A DNA stretch of 64,000 nucleotides, taken from Phycisphaerales bacterium UBA5793 (GTDB lineage Bacteria; Planctomycetota; Phycisphaerae; Phycisphaerales; UBA5793). The stretch lies in the NCBI GenBank assembly GCA_002418285.1, contig DIDT01000037.1, positions 1-64,000 of the forward strand, in the 5' to 3' direction. A model generated the notes under the pieces. The model was not told where the DNA came from, searched no databases, and saw nothing but the letters and a program-made list of their open reading frames with translations. A program made the translations under genes and the position numbers. Below are positions 36,703-45,449 of the stretch, in pieces. The stretch's first letter is position 1. Every line of letters starts with the position of its first letter.

Positions 36703-37514
36703 GGCTGCGCCTCACCGTCAGAGGAAGAATCGGGTTGCTCAGACGCAGTGTCCGGCGAGGTCATCGGCGCCGTTGAAATGCTCCGGCTCACGGATGCCTG
36801 ACCCGTCCAGGGGTTGACTTCCACCCGCGATTGCCGACCTCCCCTGTCCACGACCGTGAAAGACGCATCACCGAAGGTCGATCCGTCAGGCATATAGACA
36901 ATAAGCGAAACCGGCTCTGCAGCTTCGGGGCCACGGCTCTGGCCAGTGGGTTCAGCCGCTGGCGTCGAAGCCTCCTCAGAAACCTCAGCATCACTCGCTG
37001 ATCTGGTCTTGACGCGACAGCCCTCCGGCAAGACTACGCGCAATCGCGATCCACCGGTGGCCATCGCCTTGGCGCCGATTCCAGCGGCCGCATTGAGTCG
37101 ATCGCTCCCAGACAATGTGTCATCGTTCAGACTCACATCTGCCGAGCGAGTGAACGCCTCAGTCGATGGCGTTGGACCGTCCTGCTGATCACCTGCGGGC
37201 GGCGAACTCGTATCGAGCCACGCTGCGTACACGACGCGATCCGTTGGGTCCCACATGACCTGCACGGGTCGGCGCGCCCGCTGTGACTCAGCCCGCGCCA
37301 GCGCCAGCGTCGCAACGACCTGGTCAATGGTGGCGTCAAAGCGCGTGCTCTCGAAACGCTGCGTCATCGCGGGGATGGCAATCGCTGCTGCGGCGAGGAT
37401 GAGCACTAGCACGATGAGGATCTCGAGCAGCGTCAGGCCGCGCGTACGAGGCGCACTGAATTGGAGACACAGCGAACGCGCTCGCCACACGCGCGCCACC
37501 CGCGGGCGGACCAT
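36699..37514 (-). CDS. GspH-like minor pseudopilin
   Basis: 271 residues from ATG 37514. A 26-residue basic leader ends in RTRG before LTLLEILIVLVLILAAAAI, with Glu +5 and an unusual Leu +1. The following helix and strands (FDATIDQVVATLALARAESQ, VQVMWDPTDRVVYAAW) are typical of GspH/FimT pseudopilins. A long Ser/Glu-rich loop separates the last strands (VSLIVYMPDGSTFGDASFTV). Start choice is uncertain: a TTG at 37562 directly abuts the gspG stop, and a strong GGGAGGTG sequence at about 37549-37556 fits neither ATG 37514 nor a standard codon well. Confidence 0.78.
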   Translation of the reverse strand: MVRPRVARVWRARSLCLQFSAPRTRGLTLLEILIVLVLILAAAAIAIPAMTQRFESTRFDATIDQVVATLALARAESQRARRPVQVMWDPTDRVVYAAWLDTSSPPAGDQQDGPTPSTEAFTRSADVSLNDDTLSGSDRLNAAAGIGAKAMATGGSRLRVVLPEGCRVKTRSASDAEVSEEASTPAAEPTGQSRGPEAAEPVSLIVYMPDGSTFGDASFTVVDRGGRQSRVEVNPWTGQASVSRSISTAPMTSPDTASEQPDSSSDGEAQP

Positions 37515-37562
37515 CTCAGCTGTCGCGTCGATGCCCGTGCGCAGAATGCACCTCCCGCTCAA

Positions 37563-38093
37563 TCAGATTCCGCTTCCGCCGCTTCCGGATTCGGTGTCGG
37601 ACTCGTCGCTCGACTCATCAAGTTTGATGTCGTCGGCCGTACCCTCTTCGCCGTCCTTGCCGTTGGACCAGAGTTCGTACTTGCGGCCATCGGTTTCCTC
37701 ACCGGCGCCGCTGGTCTCCGGATCAACCGGGCGATAGCCGTACTCGTGGCCCCAGCGGTCCTTGAGATTCTTCTTGCCCTGGGCAAAGTAGTTGCCCATG
37801 TGCTTGCTCTGCTCGTTCTCATCTTCGAGCTTCGTCTTATCCCAGAGGACGGCGATGCCCTCGTCCTCGGTCGGGTAGCGGCCCATGTCGAGGTAGAACT
37901 GCTCGAGCGCCGATTCGATCATGCGCAGCTGCACCCGCTCGGTGTCTTCGAGCGCCTTGTCACGACGAGGCATGAGGTTGACGGCCACGATGGCGCCGAT
38001 CGCCAGCACGATCACAAGAACGATCAGGACTTCGATGAGTGTGAAGCCCGCGGCGCGGCGACGGGTGTGGCGAGACGGGGAACATTCAACCAT
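37563..38093 (-). CDS. gspG: GspG-like major pseudopilin
   Basis: 176 residues. Leader MVECSPSRHTRRRAAG, then FTLIEVLIVLVIVLAIGAI with Phe +1 and Glu +5. The globular part has the hallmark GspG blocks: ALEQFYLDMGRYPTEDEG, then KDRWGHEYGYRPVDP and YELWSNGKDGEEGTADDI, the calcium-binding loop that stabilises the major pseudopilin. The C-terminal tail is Ser/Asp/Gly-rich. AAGGAGAG directly upstream fixes ATG 38093; longer in-frame starts are not needed. It forms the body of the pseudopilus that pushes substrate through the secretin. Confidence 0.92.
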   Translation of the reverse strand: MVECSPSRHTRRRAAGFTLIEVLIVLVIVLAIGAIVAVNLMPRRDKALEDTERVQLRMIESALEQFYLDMGRYPTEDEGIAVLWDKTKLEDENEQSKHMGNYFAQGKKNLKDRWGHEYGYRPVDPETSGAGEETDGRKYELWSNGKDGEEGTADDIKLDESSDESDTESGSGGSGI

Positions 38094-38204
38094 GGCACTC
38101 TCCTTGCACTCAATGGGGCGTGGCGGCGTCAGGTCGATTATACCGACCGGACCCGTTCCGGATTTCACGCCCCCCACTTGTTACAGACCACGCTCACGAA
38201 ATCC

Positions 38205-39398
38205 TTATCCGCCCGCCTGCGCACTGAGCAGCACGAGCGGCACGACCAGCGCCAGAATGATGAACAGCAGCGTCGCGCCCAGCAACAGCAGCAGCAGCGG
38301 CTCCAGCAGACGGACGGCGGTGCTCAGCAGGCGATCCACTCGCGATTCGATCGTTTCGGCGATGGAAACGAGCACCTCTTCGAGGTTGTTGGCTGATTCA
38401 CCAATTCGGATCACCTCAATAACATCCTCCTCGAACAGGCCGCTCGCGGCAAGCGGCTCGGCGAGCGTCTCACCCGACTGCACCGATCGTGTGGCTGTTT
38501 CAATAGCCTCGATCATCACGGCATTGCCGGTCGCCTCTTTGCTGATCGTCATCGCCTGCAGCATGGGAATGCCGTTGGCCAGCAGCGTGCCGAGGATGCG
38601 GCAGAATCGCGCCACGGCCGTGCTCGAGATGAGCGGCCCGATGATCCACAGGCGCAGCGACTGGCGCGAGGCCCACTCGCGGAATTCACGCTGCTGCCGC
38701 GCCCACAACACAAAGCCCGCAAGCACCGCTGCGGCGACCAGCACGACCCAGCCGTGCTCGGTGAGCAGATCGCTGGCTCCCATGACGATGCGCGTGGGCA
38801 GGGGGAGCGTTCCAATGCCCTCCAGCATTGATCGAAACTTGGGCACGAAGATGATCATCACCGAGACGACCACGATTGTGCCGACTACAACGAGCACGAT
38901 GGGATAGATCATCGAGCTGAGAATCGTCGATCGCAACTCCGCCTGTCGATGCAGGAACATGGACAGGCGTTTGAGCACTTCTTCGAGGAACCCGCCGCGC
39001 TCGCCGGCCCGGACCATGGCAATGTGAATCGTCGGAAACGTGCGCGGGTGTTTGGACATCGACTCGGCGAGTCCTTCGCCATCGGCGACGTCCTCGGCGA
39101 TGCGGCCGACGACCGCGCCGAGTTTCGGATTGCTCTTGCTGCGGGCAAGCAGCTGCAGCGCCCGGAGAATCGGTACGCCGCTGTGAAGCAGTTCCCCGAG
39201 TTGACGGTAGAATGTGGACATCGCGCGGATGGAGACGCGCACACCCTTCTCCGAAACGCCCGTCTGCTCGCGCACCGAAACGGGAACGAGCGATTTGGAT
39301 TCGAGTTCCGAGACAACGGACTGCGTGCTGTGGCCGGCCAACTGCCCCACGACCCGCTCGCCCGATGTTTTCTTCGCAACGTACTCGAAGACCGGCAT
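38205..39398 (-). CDS. gspF: GspF/PilC-like inner membrane platform protein
   Basis: 397 residues, standard length. Two copies of the T2SSF helical domain (about 60-180 and 265-385) with the repeated FYRQLGELLHSGVPILRALQ and FCRILGTLLANGIPMLQAM motifs, and three membrane segments near 167-190, 213-232 and 362-390. The N-terminus (MPVFEYVAKKTSGE) is characteristic. GspF anchors the assembly ATPase and pseudopilus in the inner membrane. It is the first gene of the operon; the usual partner gspE is not upstream (a divergent pterin gene is there). AAGG precedes ATG 39398. Confidence 0.93.
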   Translation of the reverse strand: MPVFEYVAKKTSGERVVGQLAGHSTQSVVSELESKSLVPVSVREQTGVSEKGVRVSIRAMSTFYRQLGELLHSGVPILRALQLLARSKSNPKLGAVVGRIAEDVADGEGLAESMSKHPRTFPTIHIAMVRAGERGGFLEEVLKRLSMFLHRQAELRSTILSSMIYPIVLVVVGTIVVVSVMIIFVPKFRSMLEGIGTLPLPTRIVMGASDLLTEHGWVVLVAAAVLAGFVLWARQQREFREWASRQSLRLWIIGPLISSTAVARFCRILGTLLANGIPMLQAMTISKEATGNAVMIEAIETATRSVQSGETLAEPLAASGLFEEDVIEVIRIGESANNLEEVLVSIAETIESRVDRLLSTAVRLLEPLLLLLLGATLLFIILALVVPLVLLSAQAGG

Positions 39399-39461
39399 GG
39401 GAAACCTTAGGCGTCATCGCCTCGGGCATCGTTCGCCTCCAACCCCGCGGGACCGCAAGCG

Positions 39462-40277
39462 ATGCCGCTGAACGTCTACCATTCACCGATGCTGTCACTC
39501 ACCCGCACCGTCCGCTTTTGCATTGGGCAGCCCGGCGAGACGGTGGAGGAGTCCGCCTCGCCGCGCCGCAACACCTTTGCCGCCTGGCCCAGCATGCGGG
39601 GCCTGGGCCGCTACTACGAGATCGACGTGCAGTGCGCGGGTGCCGCCGACCCAACCACCGGCTACTTTCGCAACATCCGCGAGATCGACGAGGCCGTGCG
39701 CCACGGCGCGGTCCCATTGATCCGCAGCGCCATCCATGAGAATCCGACGACCGAACCATGGTCGCTGGCCGCTCCCCTGTTCGAAGCCGTAAACACCCGG
39801 CTCGACGGCTCCGTGCAGCGCGTGATGTGGCGACTCACTCCCTTCTACAGCGTTTCGATGGAGGCTGATTCCATGCCGCAGTGTGTGATACGCCAGCAGT
39901 TCGAGTTTGCCGCATCGCATCGGCTTGATTGCGAGACACTCTCGCCCGAGGAGAACCGCCGCATCTTCGGCAAGTGCAACAACGAAGCCGGCCACGGGCA
40001 CAACTACCGCGTCGAGGTCGCCGTGGCCATCGATCCGATGGCGCCGTTCAGTCTTCCCATGCTCGAGGGAGTCGTGAATCGCACGCTGATTGAGCGCTTT
40101 GACCACAAGAATCTCAACGTCGATTGCGTCGAGTTCGCCGATCTGAATCCCAGTGTGGAGAACATCGCGCGCGTCTCGCACGACCTGCTCAAGCCGGATC
40201 TGGCGGATTCGGGCCTCACGCTACGGTACGTCACCGTGTGGGAGACGGAAAAGACCAGTTGCACGTATCCGGGGTAG
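39462..40277 (+). CDS. Tandem 6-pyruvoyl-tetrahydropterin synthase-like protein
   Basis: 271 residues made of two PTPS domains; normal PTPS/QueD is 120-150. The C-terminal domain (about 145-271) is complete: FAASHRL and GHGHNY supply the zinc histidines, FGKCNNEAGHGHNY the catalytic Cys, FDHKNLN the catalytic Asp-His region and VWETEKTSC the Glu. The CNNxxGHGHNY form is that of canonical pterin-making PTPS rather than typical QueD. The N-terminal domain keeps the fold pattern (RYYEIDVQCAG, TTGYFRNIREID, YSVSME) but has no zinc histidines, so it is probably structural. ATG 39462 is used; ATG 39489 is a possible alternative. Divergent from the gspF operon. Confidence 0.8.
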   Translation: MPLNVYHSPMLSLTRTVRFCIGQPGETVEESASPRRNTFAAWPSMRGLGRYYEIDVQCAGAADPTTGYFRNIREIDEAVRHGAVPLIRSAIHENPTTEPWSLAAPLFEAVNTRLDGSVQRVMWRLTPFYSVSMEADSMPQCVIRQQFEFAASHRLDCETLSPEENRRIFGKCNNEAGHGHNYRVEVAVAIDPMAPFSLPMLEGVVNRTLIERFDHKNLNVDCVEFADLNPSVENIARVSHDLLKPDLADSGLTLRYVTVWETEKTSCTYPG

Positions 40278-40286
40278 CACATCAAC

Positions 40287-43200
40287 TTGCCGCTGATTCG
40301 AATCGAACATCCCGAAGCCCTCTGGCTATTGCTGCTGGCGATTCCCTTCGCCACGGCGGGGTGGTGGCTGCTGTCATCGTCCGATCGATTTCGCAAGGGC
40401 TTCATCGTGGCGATGCGCGTCTTGGTCTTCGTCTTGCTCGTGCTGGTGCTCGCAGGCTTGTCGCGCGAAGAGAAGCACGATCAACTCACCGTGATCGGGC
40501 TGGCCGACATCAGCGGTTCCGTGCGGCACTTTGCCCAGTTCCCGCCGATCGCCAAGGATGCCGCTCCGGACAATCTTGCCTACATCCGCAAGTGGTTTCG
40601 CGACGCCACGCAGCAACGCCGCCCCGGTGATCGGTTCGGCCTGATCGTCTTTGATGGAGCGGCCCGGGCCGTCACCGCCCCCACCATCGCCACGCAATAC
40701 CAGGATCATCCCTTCGACATCGTACAGCGCGAGGGCACGAACCTCGCGCAGGCCATTGAGTTCGGCCTGGCAATGTTCCCGCCCGACTCGGCACGCCGGC
40801 TGGTGCTCTTCACGGATGGGGTCGAAACGGCCGGCTCGGCGCTGTCAGCGGCAATGGACGCGGCGGGCGTCACGGCGGGTAATCGCGGCGTGCCCATCGA
40901 CGTCGTCCCCGTAGCCTATCGCGTCAGTTCAGAAATCCAGATTGATCGCGTCGAGGTACCCGCCAACGCGCGACCCGGCCAGCGCATCACGGCCCGCATA
41001 GTGATCCAATCCACCGTCGCCACCTCCGGTCGACTTGATCTCACACTCGAGGGGGAGCCGCTCGATCTCAATGGGCGCGAGCCGGGCCGTTCGCGCCAGG
41101 TGCAACTCAAGCCCGGCACGAACGTGGAACTCGTCGAAGTCGAACTCGCCCCGACCGCGGTGAATCGTTTCCAGGCGACCTTCTCACCGGATGATCCTTC
41201 GCGCGACACGATGCTCGAAAACAACGTCGCAGAGGCATTCACCGTCACACCCCAGCAGGGCGCCGTTCTCGTCGTCAACAACGTGTACAACGGCGACGGC
41301 ACAATCCTGCCCAAAGTGCTCGAAGAAGCCGGTCTGACAGTCAAGACGGTCGGTCCGCGCGACCTGCCCGACAACCCCGTCGAGTTGCAGGCCTACGACC
41401 TGATCATTCTCGAGAATGTCCCCGCCGAAGAAGTGCCGGCCGAGCAGCAGCAGCAACTCGCGCAGTACGTGCAGGATTTTGGCGGCGGACTGATCATGGT
41501 CGGCGGTTATGACAGCTTCGGCGCCGGCGGATGGATCGACACGCCGCTGGATCCGCTCATTCCCGTAAACATGCACATCCCCGACGAATTGCGCGTGCCC
41601 ACTGCGGCGATCGCCATTGTGCTCGACCGTTCCGGCTCGATGAACGATGCCGGCGGGCCCGGGCAGACCAAGCAGGAAGTCGCCAATGAGGGCGCAGCCG
41701 TGGCGATCGGTACGCTCGACCGCATGGACTACGTGACCGTCATTGCCTTCAGCAGCGGCCCGAGCACTATCGTGCCCATTCGGCGCGTTGGAGACGCCAA
41801 GGATATTGCAAAGAAAGTTCGGGGCATCGGTGGCGACGGCGGCACCAACATGGGGCCGGCACTGCGTCAGGCGGAACAATCGCTCAAGTCGGTCGAGGCG
41901 GATATCAAGCACGTGATCTGCCTCACTGACGGACGCAGCATGCCCGACGATTTCATCGGGATTGCGCGTTCCATGCGGAGCAACGGCATCACACTCAGCA
42001 CGATTGCCGTGGGCCAGGACATCGACGGACCCCTGCTCAGCCAGATGGCGACGGAAGGAGGCGGCGAGTTCTATGCCGTAATCAATCCGCGCGTCCTGCC
42101 GCGCATCTTTGTGAAAGAGATTCGCGTCGTACGTCGGCCGCTGATCCGAGAAATCCCCTTCACGCCATTCGTCGAACCAACCGGATCACCGTTGACCGAG
42201 GCGCTCAGTCGTCCGATTCCCCAGCTTGGCGGCCTCGTGCTGACCCAGCGGCGCGACAGTCCTGATGTGAACCTGCTCATGGTCGCGCCGGAGGGCCAGC
42301 CCATCCTTGCCCACTGGCAGGCGGGGCTCGGGCGCGTGGCGGCATTCACCTCCGACGCACACGATCGCTGGGCGCGCGAGTGGATCGACTGGCCGGGCTA
42401 TCGCCAACTCTGGACCGGCCTGGCCCGCACCATCGCGCGCCCGGCCGGCAGCAGCAACTTTGAACTGATGACCACTTTCGACGGCGATCAACTCGTCGTC
42501 ACGCTGCGCCACATGGACTCGGAAGAAGACAAGTCCGAGCAGCCTTCACCGACCATGGTGTCGGTTCCGGGCGTCGCCTACATGCCCCACGGCCAACGCG
42601 TTGAACTTCGTTTGAGACCGACTGGCCCGGGAACATATGCCACCCGCCTGCCCGCCGAAGACAGTGGGCACTACGTTGTCGCGCTGACGCCCAGGCTGGC
42701 CGGTGGCGCGGTTGATCTGGTCATCGGCGGCGTAAGCCGGAGTTCTGGTGTCGAGTATCGCCGCCTCGTGAGCAACATGGCGCTGCTTCAGGAGATCGCC
42801 GACCGCACTGGCGGGCGACTGCTCGACTGGAAGACCCCGGCCGAAGCGAATCTCTTTGATCGCAAGGAGATTCCGCCAAGTGTCGGGCTTGTACCGATGT
42901 GGGGCCCGCTGCTGATTCTGGCGACGCTGCTTTTCGTGATGGACGTGGCCTCGCGGCGCATCGCCTGGAGCACACCGGCAATCGTCAATGCCGTCCGCAA
43001 AGCTCGGGCCAGCGTGGGCATGGGCCGCATGGTGGACACTGGCAAAGGCAGCGCGATCGGTTCCCTGCGACGCGCCGTCGACACCATTGAAGAGCGCCTC
43101 ACTTCCGAGCGGGAAACGCTGAGCCAGCGCGATCGGCAGCGCGCCAACGCCGGTTCATCCCACGACGCAGAGTCGATCGCAACAGCCGTGCCGCAACCCG

Positions 43201-43430
43201 CGGCCCAGCCGACGCAGGAAGAGCTCGACAACGCCGAACGGGAACGCGAGGCGCAACGACGGGCGATCGCCGAAAAGCGCCGCGAGGCGCTTGCGGCAAT
43301 CAAGGGCCGCACAAAGCGTCCCGACACCTCCACCACCCCCGAACCAACGGAAGACATCCCGGCCTCACAACGCACATCGCGCAAGCTCGCCGATCGGATG
43401 CGCAAGCGGCGCGAGGAAGAACGCGAGTAA
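40287..43430 (+). CDS. Large membrane vWA / amidotransferase-like domain protein
   Basis: 1,047 residues, TTG start at 40287, where the sequence begins with the BatA-like HPEALWLLLLAIPF helix; a second helix is near 38-57. A first degenerate vWA-like region (VIGLADISGSV) follows. Residues about 330-425 resemble a class I amidotransferase-like fold (VLVVNNVYNG, YDLIILENVPAEE, GGGLIMVGGYDSFG). A full vWA domain at about 440-610 carries the MIDAS motif LDRSGSM, GGTNMGPAL and CLTDGRS. A C-terminal helix near 868-890 returns to the membrane, and the final 120 residues are charged and helical. Such proteins are common in planctomycetes; the ligand is unknown. Confidence 0.82.
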   Translation: MPLIRIEHPEALWLLLLAIPFATAGWWLLSSSDRFRKGFIVAMRVLVFVLLVLVLAGLSREEKHDQLTVIGLADISGSVRHFAQFPPIAKDAAPDNLAYIRKWFRDATQQRRPGDRFGLIVFDGAARAVTAPTIATQYQDHPFDIVQREGTNLAQAIEFGLAMFPPDSARRLVLFTDGVETAGSALSAAMDAAGVTAGNRGVPIDVVPVAYRVSSEIQIDRVEVPANARPGQRITARIVIQSTVATSGRLDLTLEGEPLDLNGREPGRSRQVQLKPGTNVELVEVELAPTAVNRFQATFSPDDPSRDTMLENNVAEAFTVTPQQGAVLVVNNVYNGDGTILPKVLEEAGLTVKTVGPRDLPDNPVELQAYDLIILENVPAEEVPAEQQQQLAQYVQDFGGGLIMVGGYDSFGAGGWIDTPLDPLIPVNMHIPDELRVPTAAIAIVLDRSGSMNDAGGPGQTKQEVANEGAAVAIGTLDRMDYVTVIAFSSGPSTIVPIRRVGDAKDIAKKVRGIGGDGGTNMGPALRQAEQSLKSVEADIKHVICLTDGRSMPDDFIGIARSMRSNGITLSTIAVGQDIDGPLLSQMATEGGGEFYAVINPRVLPRIFVKEIRVVRRPLIREIPFTPFVEPTGSPLTEALSRPIPQLGGLVLTQRRDSPDVNLLMVAPEGQPILAHWQAGLGRVAAFTSDAHDRWAREWIDWPGYRQLWTGLARTIARPAGSSNFELMTTFDGDQLVVTLRHMDSEEDKSEQPSPTMVSVPGVAYMPHGQRVELRLRPTGPGTYATRLPAEDSGHYVVALTPRLAGGAVDLVIGGVSRSSGVEYRRLVSNMALLQEIADRTGGRLLDWKTPAEANLFDRKEIPPSVGLVPMWGPLLILATLLFVMDVASRRIAWSTPAIVNAVRKARASVGMGRMVDTGKGSAIGSLRRAVDTIEERLTSERETLSQRDRQRANAGSSHDAESIATAVPQPAAQPTQEELDNAEREREAQRRAIAEKRREALAAIKGRTKRPDTSTTPEPTEDIPASQRTSRKLADRMRKRREEERE

Positions 43431-43438
43431 TTCGACTC

Positions 43439-45391
43439 CTATTCCTGCTCATCGGCCCGGCGCGACCACTCAAACTCGAGCGGTTCGAGTTCAGCGGTCA
43501 GAGCCATCCGCTCATCGCTGAGTTTCTTTGCCTTTCGGCCGTCGGAGTGAACGCGACCATCCATCAGTGATTCATCGATGGCGCGGATGCGGTTCTCGAT
43601 CTCCTCGATGCGGGATTCGAGTTTGGACATGCTCAGTTTCGAGAGCGCCCCGCCAGGCGTCGGCGCCTTCTCGACCTTCTTCGCTTTCGGAGCGGGCGCC
43701 GCGGGGGTCGCCCGCCTGCGTTCCGCTTCTTGCGCTCGCAATGCAGTGGCCTCGCGTTCACGCAGTTCCCGCCATGCCGTGTAGTTGCCGGTGACCTGTC
43801 GTGCCTCGCCGTGGCCGTCGAGCGCGATGATGCGATCGACGCAGGCGTCGAGCAGGGCGCGGTCGTGGCTGATGAGCAGCATGGTGCCATCGAAACCGGT
43901 CTCAGGATTCAGCGCCTGTTCGAGCCGCTCGGATGAGGGAATATCAAAGTGATTCGTCGGCTCATCGAGGATGAGTACGTTGTGTCCGCCCGCAACCAGC
44001 CCGGCCAGAATCACCCGGCTACGTTCGCCGCCGCTGAGCACGCGCAGCACCTTGTCCTGATCGCTGCCGCTGAAAAGGAAGGCTCCCGCGAGATCGCGCG
44101 CCTGCTGCTCGCTGGCGCGCCGACCGCCGTCGATCGAGAGAATCACCGACTGCAGATACTCCCAGACCGTCAGACTCAGATCGAGCCCTTCGTGCAACTG
44201 ACTGAAGTGCCCCACGCTCACGTTGGAACCGACGCGAACCTTGCCCGAATCCGCCGTCATCTCGCCGATGAGACACTTGGCCAGCGTCGACTTTCCGCTG
44301 CCGTTGGGGCCGATGATGCCGATGCGCTCGCCCCGACTGACCGACAGTTCAAGATCATGAAACAGCACGCGGCCGTCGTATTGCTTTGAGAGCCCATCGG
44401 CGCTCAGGACCATGTCACCAGTGCGCGGCGCCTTGGGCAGGTTGAGCCGCATGACGTCCATCTCCATGGGCCGGTCGACGGTTTCGTTGTCGATATAGCG
44501 CTCCAGGCGCGAAAGGCGCCCCTGCGCCTGCTTGGCACGCTGGCCGGCGCGATAGCGATCGATGAACTTCTGCTCACTGCGAATTCGATCCTGCTGTTTT
44601 TCATAGATGCGCTGCTCAACCACCTTTCGCTCGGCCCGCAATTCGCGAAACTTCGCGTAGTTGCCCGGGTACGTCGACACCCGGCCGGGTTCGAGTTCCA
44701 CGATGCGATGGACCACGCGATCGAGCAGGTAGCGATCGTGACTGACGAGAATGACCGTTCCCTTGAATTCGCTGGCGAGAAAGTTCTCGAGCCACTGCCG
44801 CCCGTCGATATCGAGGTGATTGGTCGGCTCATCGAGCAGCAACAGATCGGGGTTCTCCAGCAGCAGCTTGGCCAGCGAAACGCGCGAGCGCTGCCCACCG
44901 GACAGCGCCGTCACCGGCAGATCGAACTGTTCGTCAACAAAGCCGAGACCGTGCAGCGTTTCCTTGATCCGGTGCTCCACGGCGTATCCGCCAAGATGCT
45001 GCATTTCGCCTTCGAGGCGCTCGTATCGCTTCATGATGCGATCGAGTTCGTCGCCCGTAGCCTCGCCCATCTTCGTTGCGAGTTCGTGCATCTGTTCGTG
45101 CGCTGCGTGCAGCTCGGCAAAAGCGCTCTCCGCCACGTCAAAGAGCGTCATGTTCGCATCGAATTTCGGATCCTGCGCGAGATAGCCCATGCGCGTGCCT
45201 CGCTGCACGATGGCCTCGCCGCTTTCGGCTATGTACTCGCCGGCAATGAGGCGCAGCAGTGTCGATTTACCGGTGCCGTTGCGCCCCACCAGCCCGATGC
45301 GCTCGCCCGGCTCGACGGAAAACGTGACGTTATCAAGCACCCGGCGGATGCCGATCGAATACACCACATTGGTCAACGCCAGAAGGGGCAT
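43439..45391 (-). CDS. ABC-F family ATPase
   Basis: 650 residues, two ABC domains on one chain without membrane segments. Domain 1: GRNGTGKSTLLRLIAGE, signature SGGQRSRVSLAKLL, Walker B LLLLDEPTNHLD. Domain 2: GPNGSGKSTLAKCL, SGGERSRVILAGL, VLILDEPTNHFD. A charged linker of about 80 residues (EKQQDRIRSEQKF) joins them, as in ABC-F proteins that bind the ribosomal E site. The C-terminal tail has the coiled coil seen in Uup-type members. A role in translation is known for the family; the exact subfamily is not decided here. It follows an orphan nuoI by 58 bp on the same strand. Confidence 0.93.
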   Translation of the reverse strand: MPLLALTNVVYSIGIRRVLDNVTFSVEPGERIGLVGRNGTGKSTLLRLIAGEYIAESGEAIVQRGTRMGYLAQDPKFDANMTLFDVAESAFAELHAAHEQMHELATKMGEATGDELDRIMKRYERLEGEMQHLGGYAVEHRIKETLHGLGFVDEQFDLPVTALSGGQRSRVSLAKLLLENPDLLLLDEPTNHLDIDGRQWLENFLASEFKGTVILVSHDRYLLDRVVHRIVELEPGRVSTYPGNYAKFRELRAERKVVEQRIYEKQQDRIRSEQKFIDRYRAGQRAKQAQGRLSRLERYIDNETVDRPMEMDVMRLNLPKAPRTGDMVLSADGLSKQYDGRVLFHDLELSVSRGERIGIIGPNGSGKSTLAKCLIGEMTADSGKVRVGSNVSVGHFSQLHEGLDLSLTVWEYLQSVILSIDGGRRASEQQARDLAGAFLFSGSDQDKVLRVLSGGERSRVILAGLVAGGHNVLILDEPTNHFDIPSSERLEQALNPETGFDGTMLLISHDRALLDACVDRIIALDGHGEARQVTGNYTAWRELREREATALRAQEAERRRATPAAPAPKAKKVEKAPTPGGALSKLSMSKLESRIEEIENRIRAIDESLMDGRVHSDGRKAKKLSDERMALTAELEPLEFEWSRRADEQE

Positions 45392-45449
45392 GACGTGATC
45401 TCAGCCAATCGGGAATGAATGAAGCACACGGACTCTGGCGCCTCGCCAA

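Noticed and set aside
37514..37562. TTG 37562 as the gspH start
   Set aside because: It abuts the gspG stop neatly, but a strong GGGAGGTG lies inside the extra segment and the first ATG gives an acceptable prepilin leader. Kept only as an alternative.
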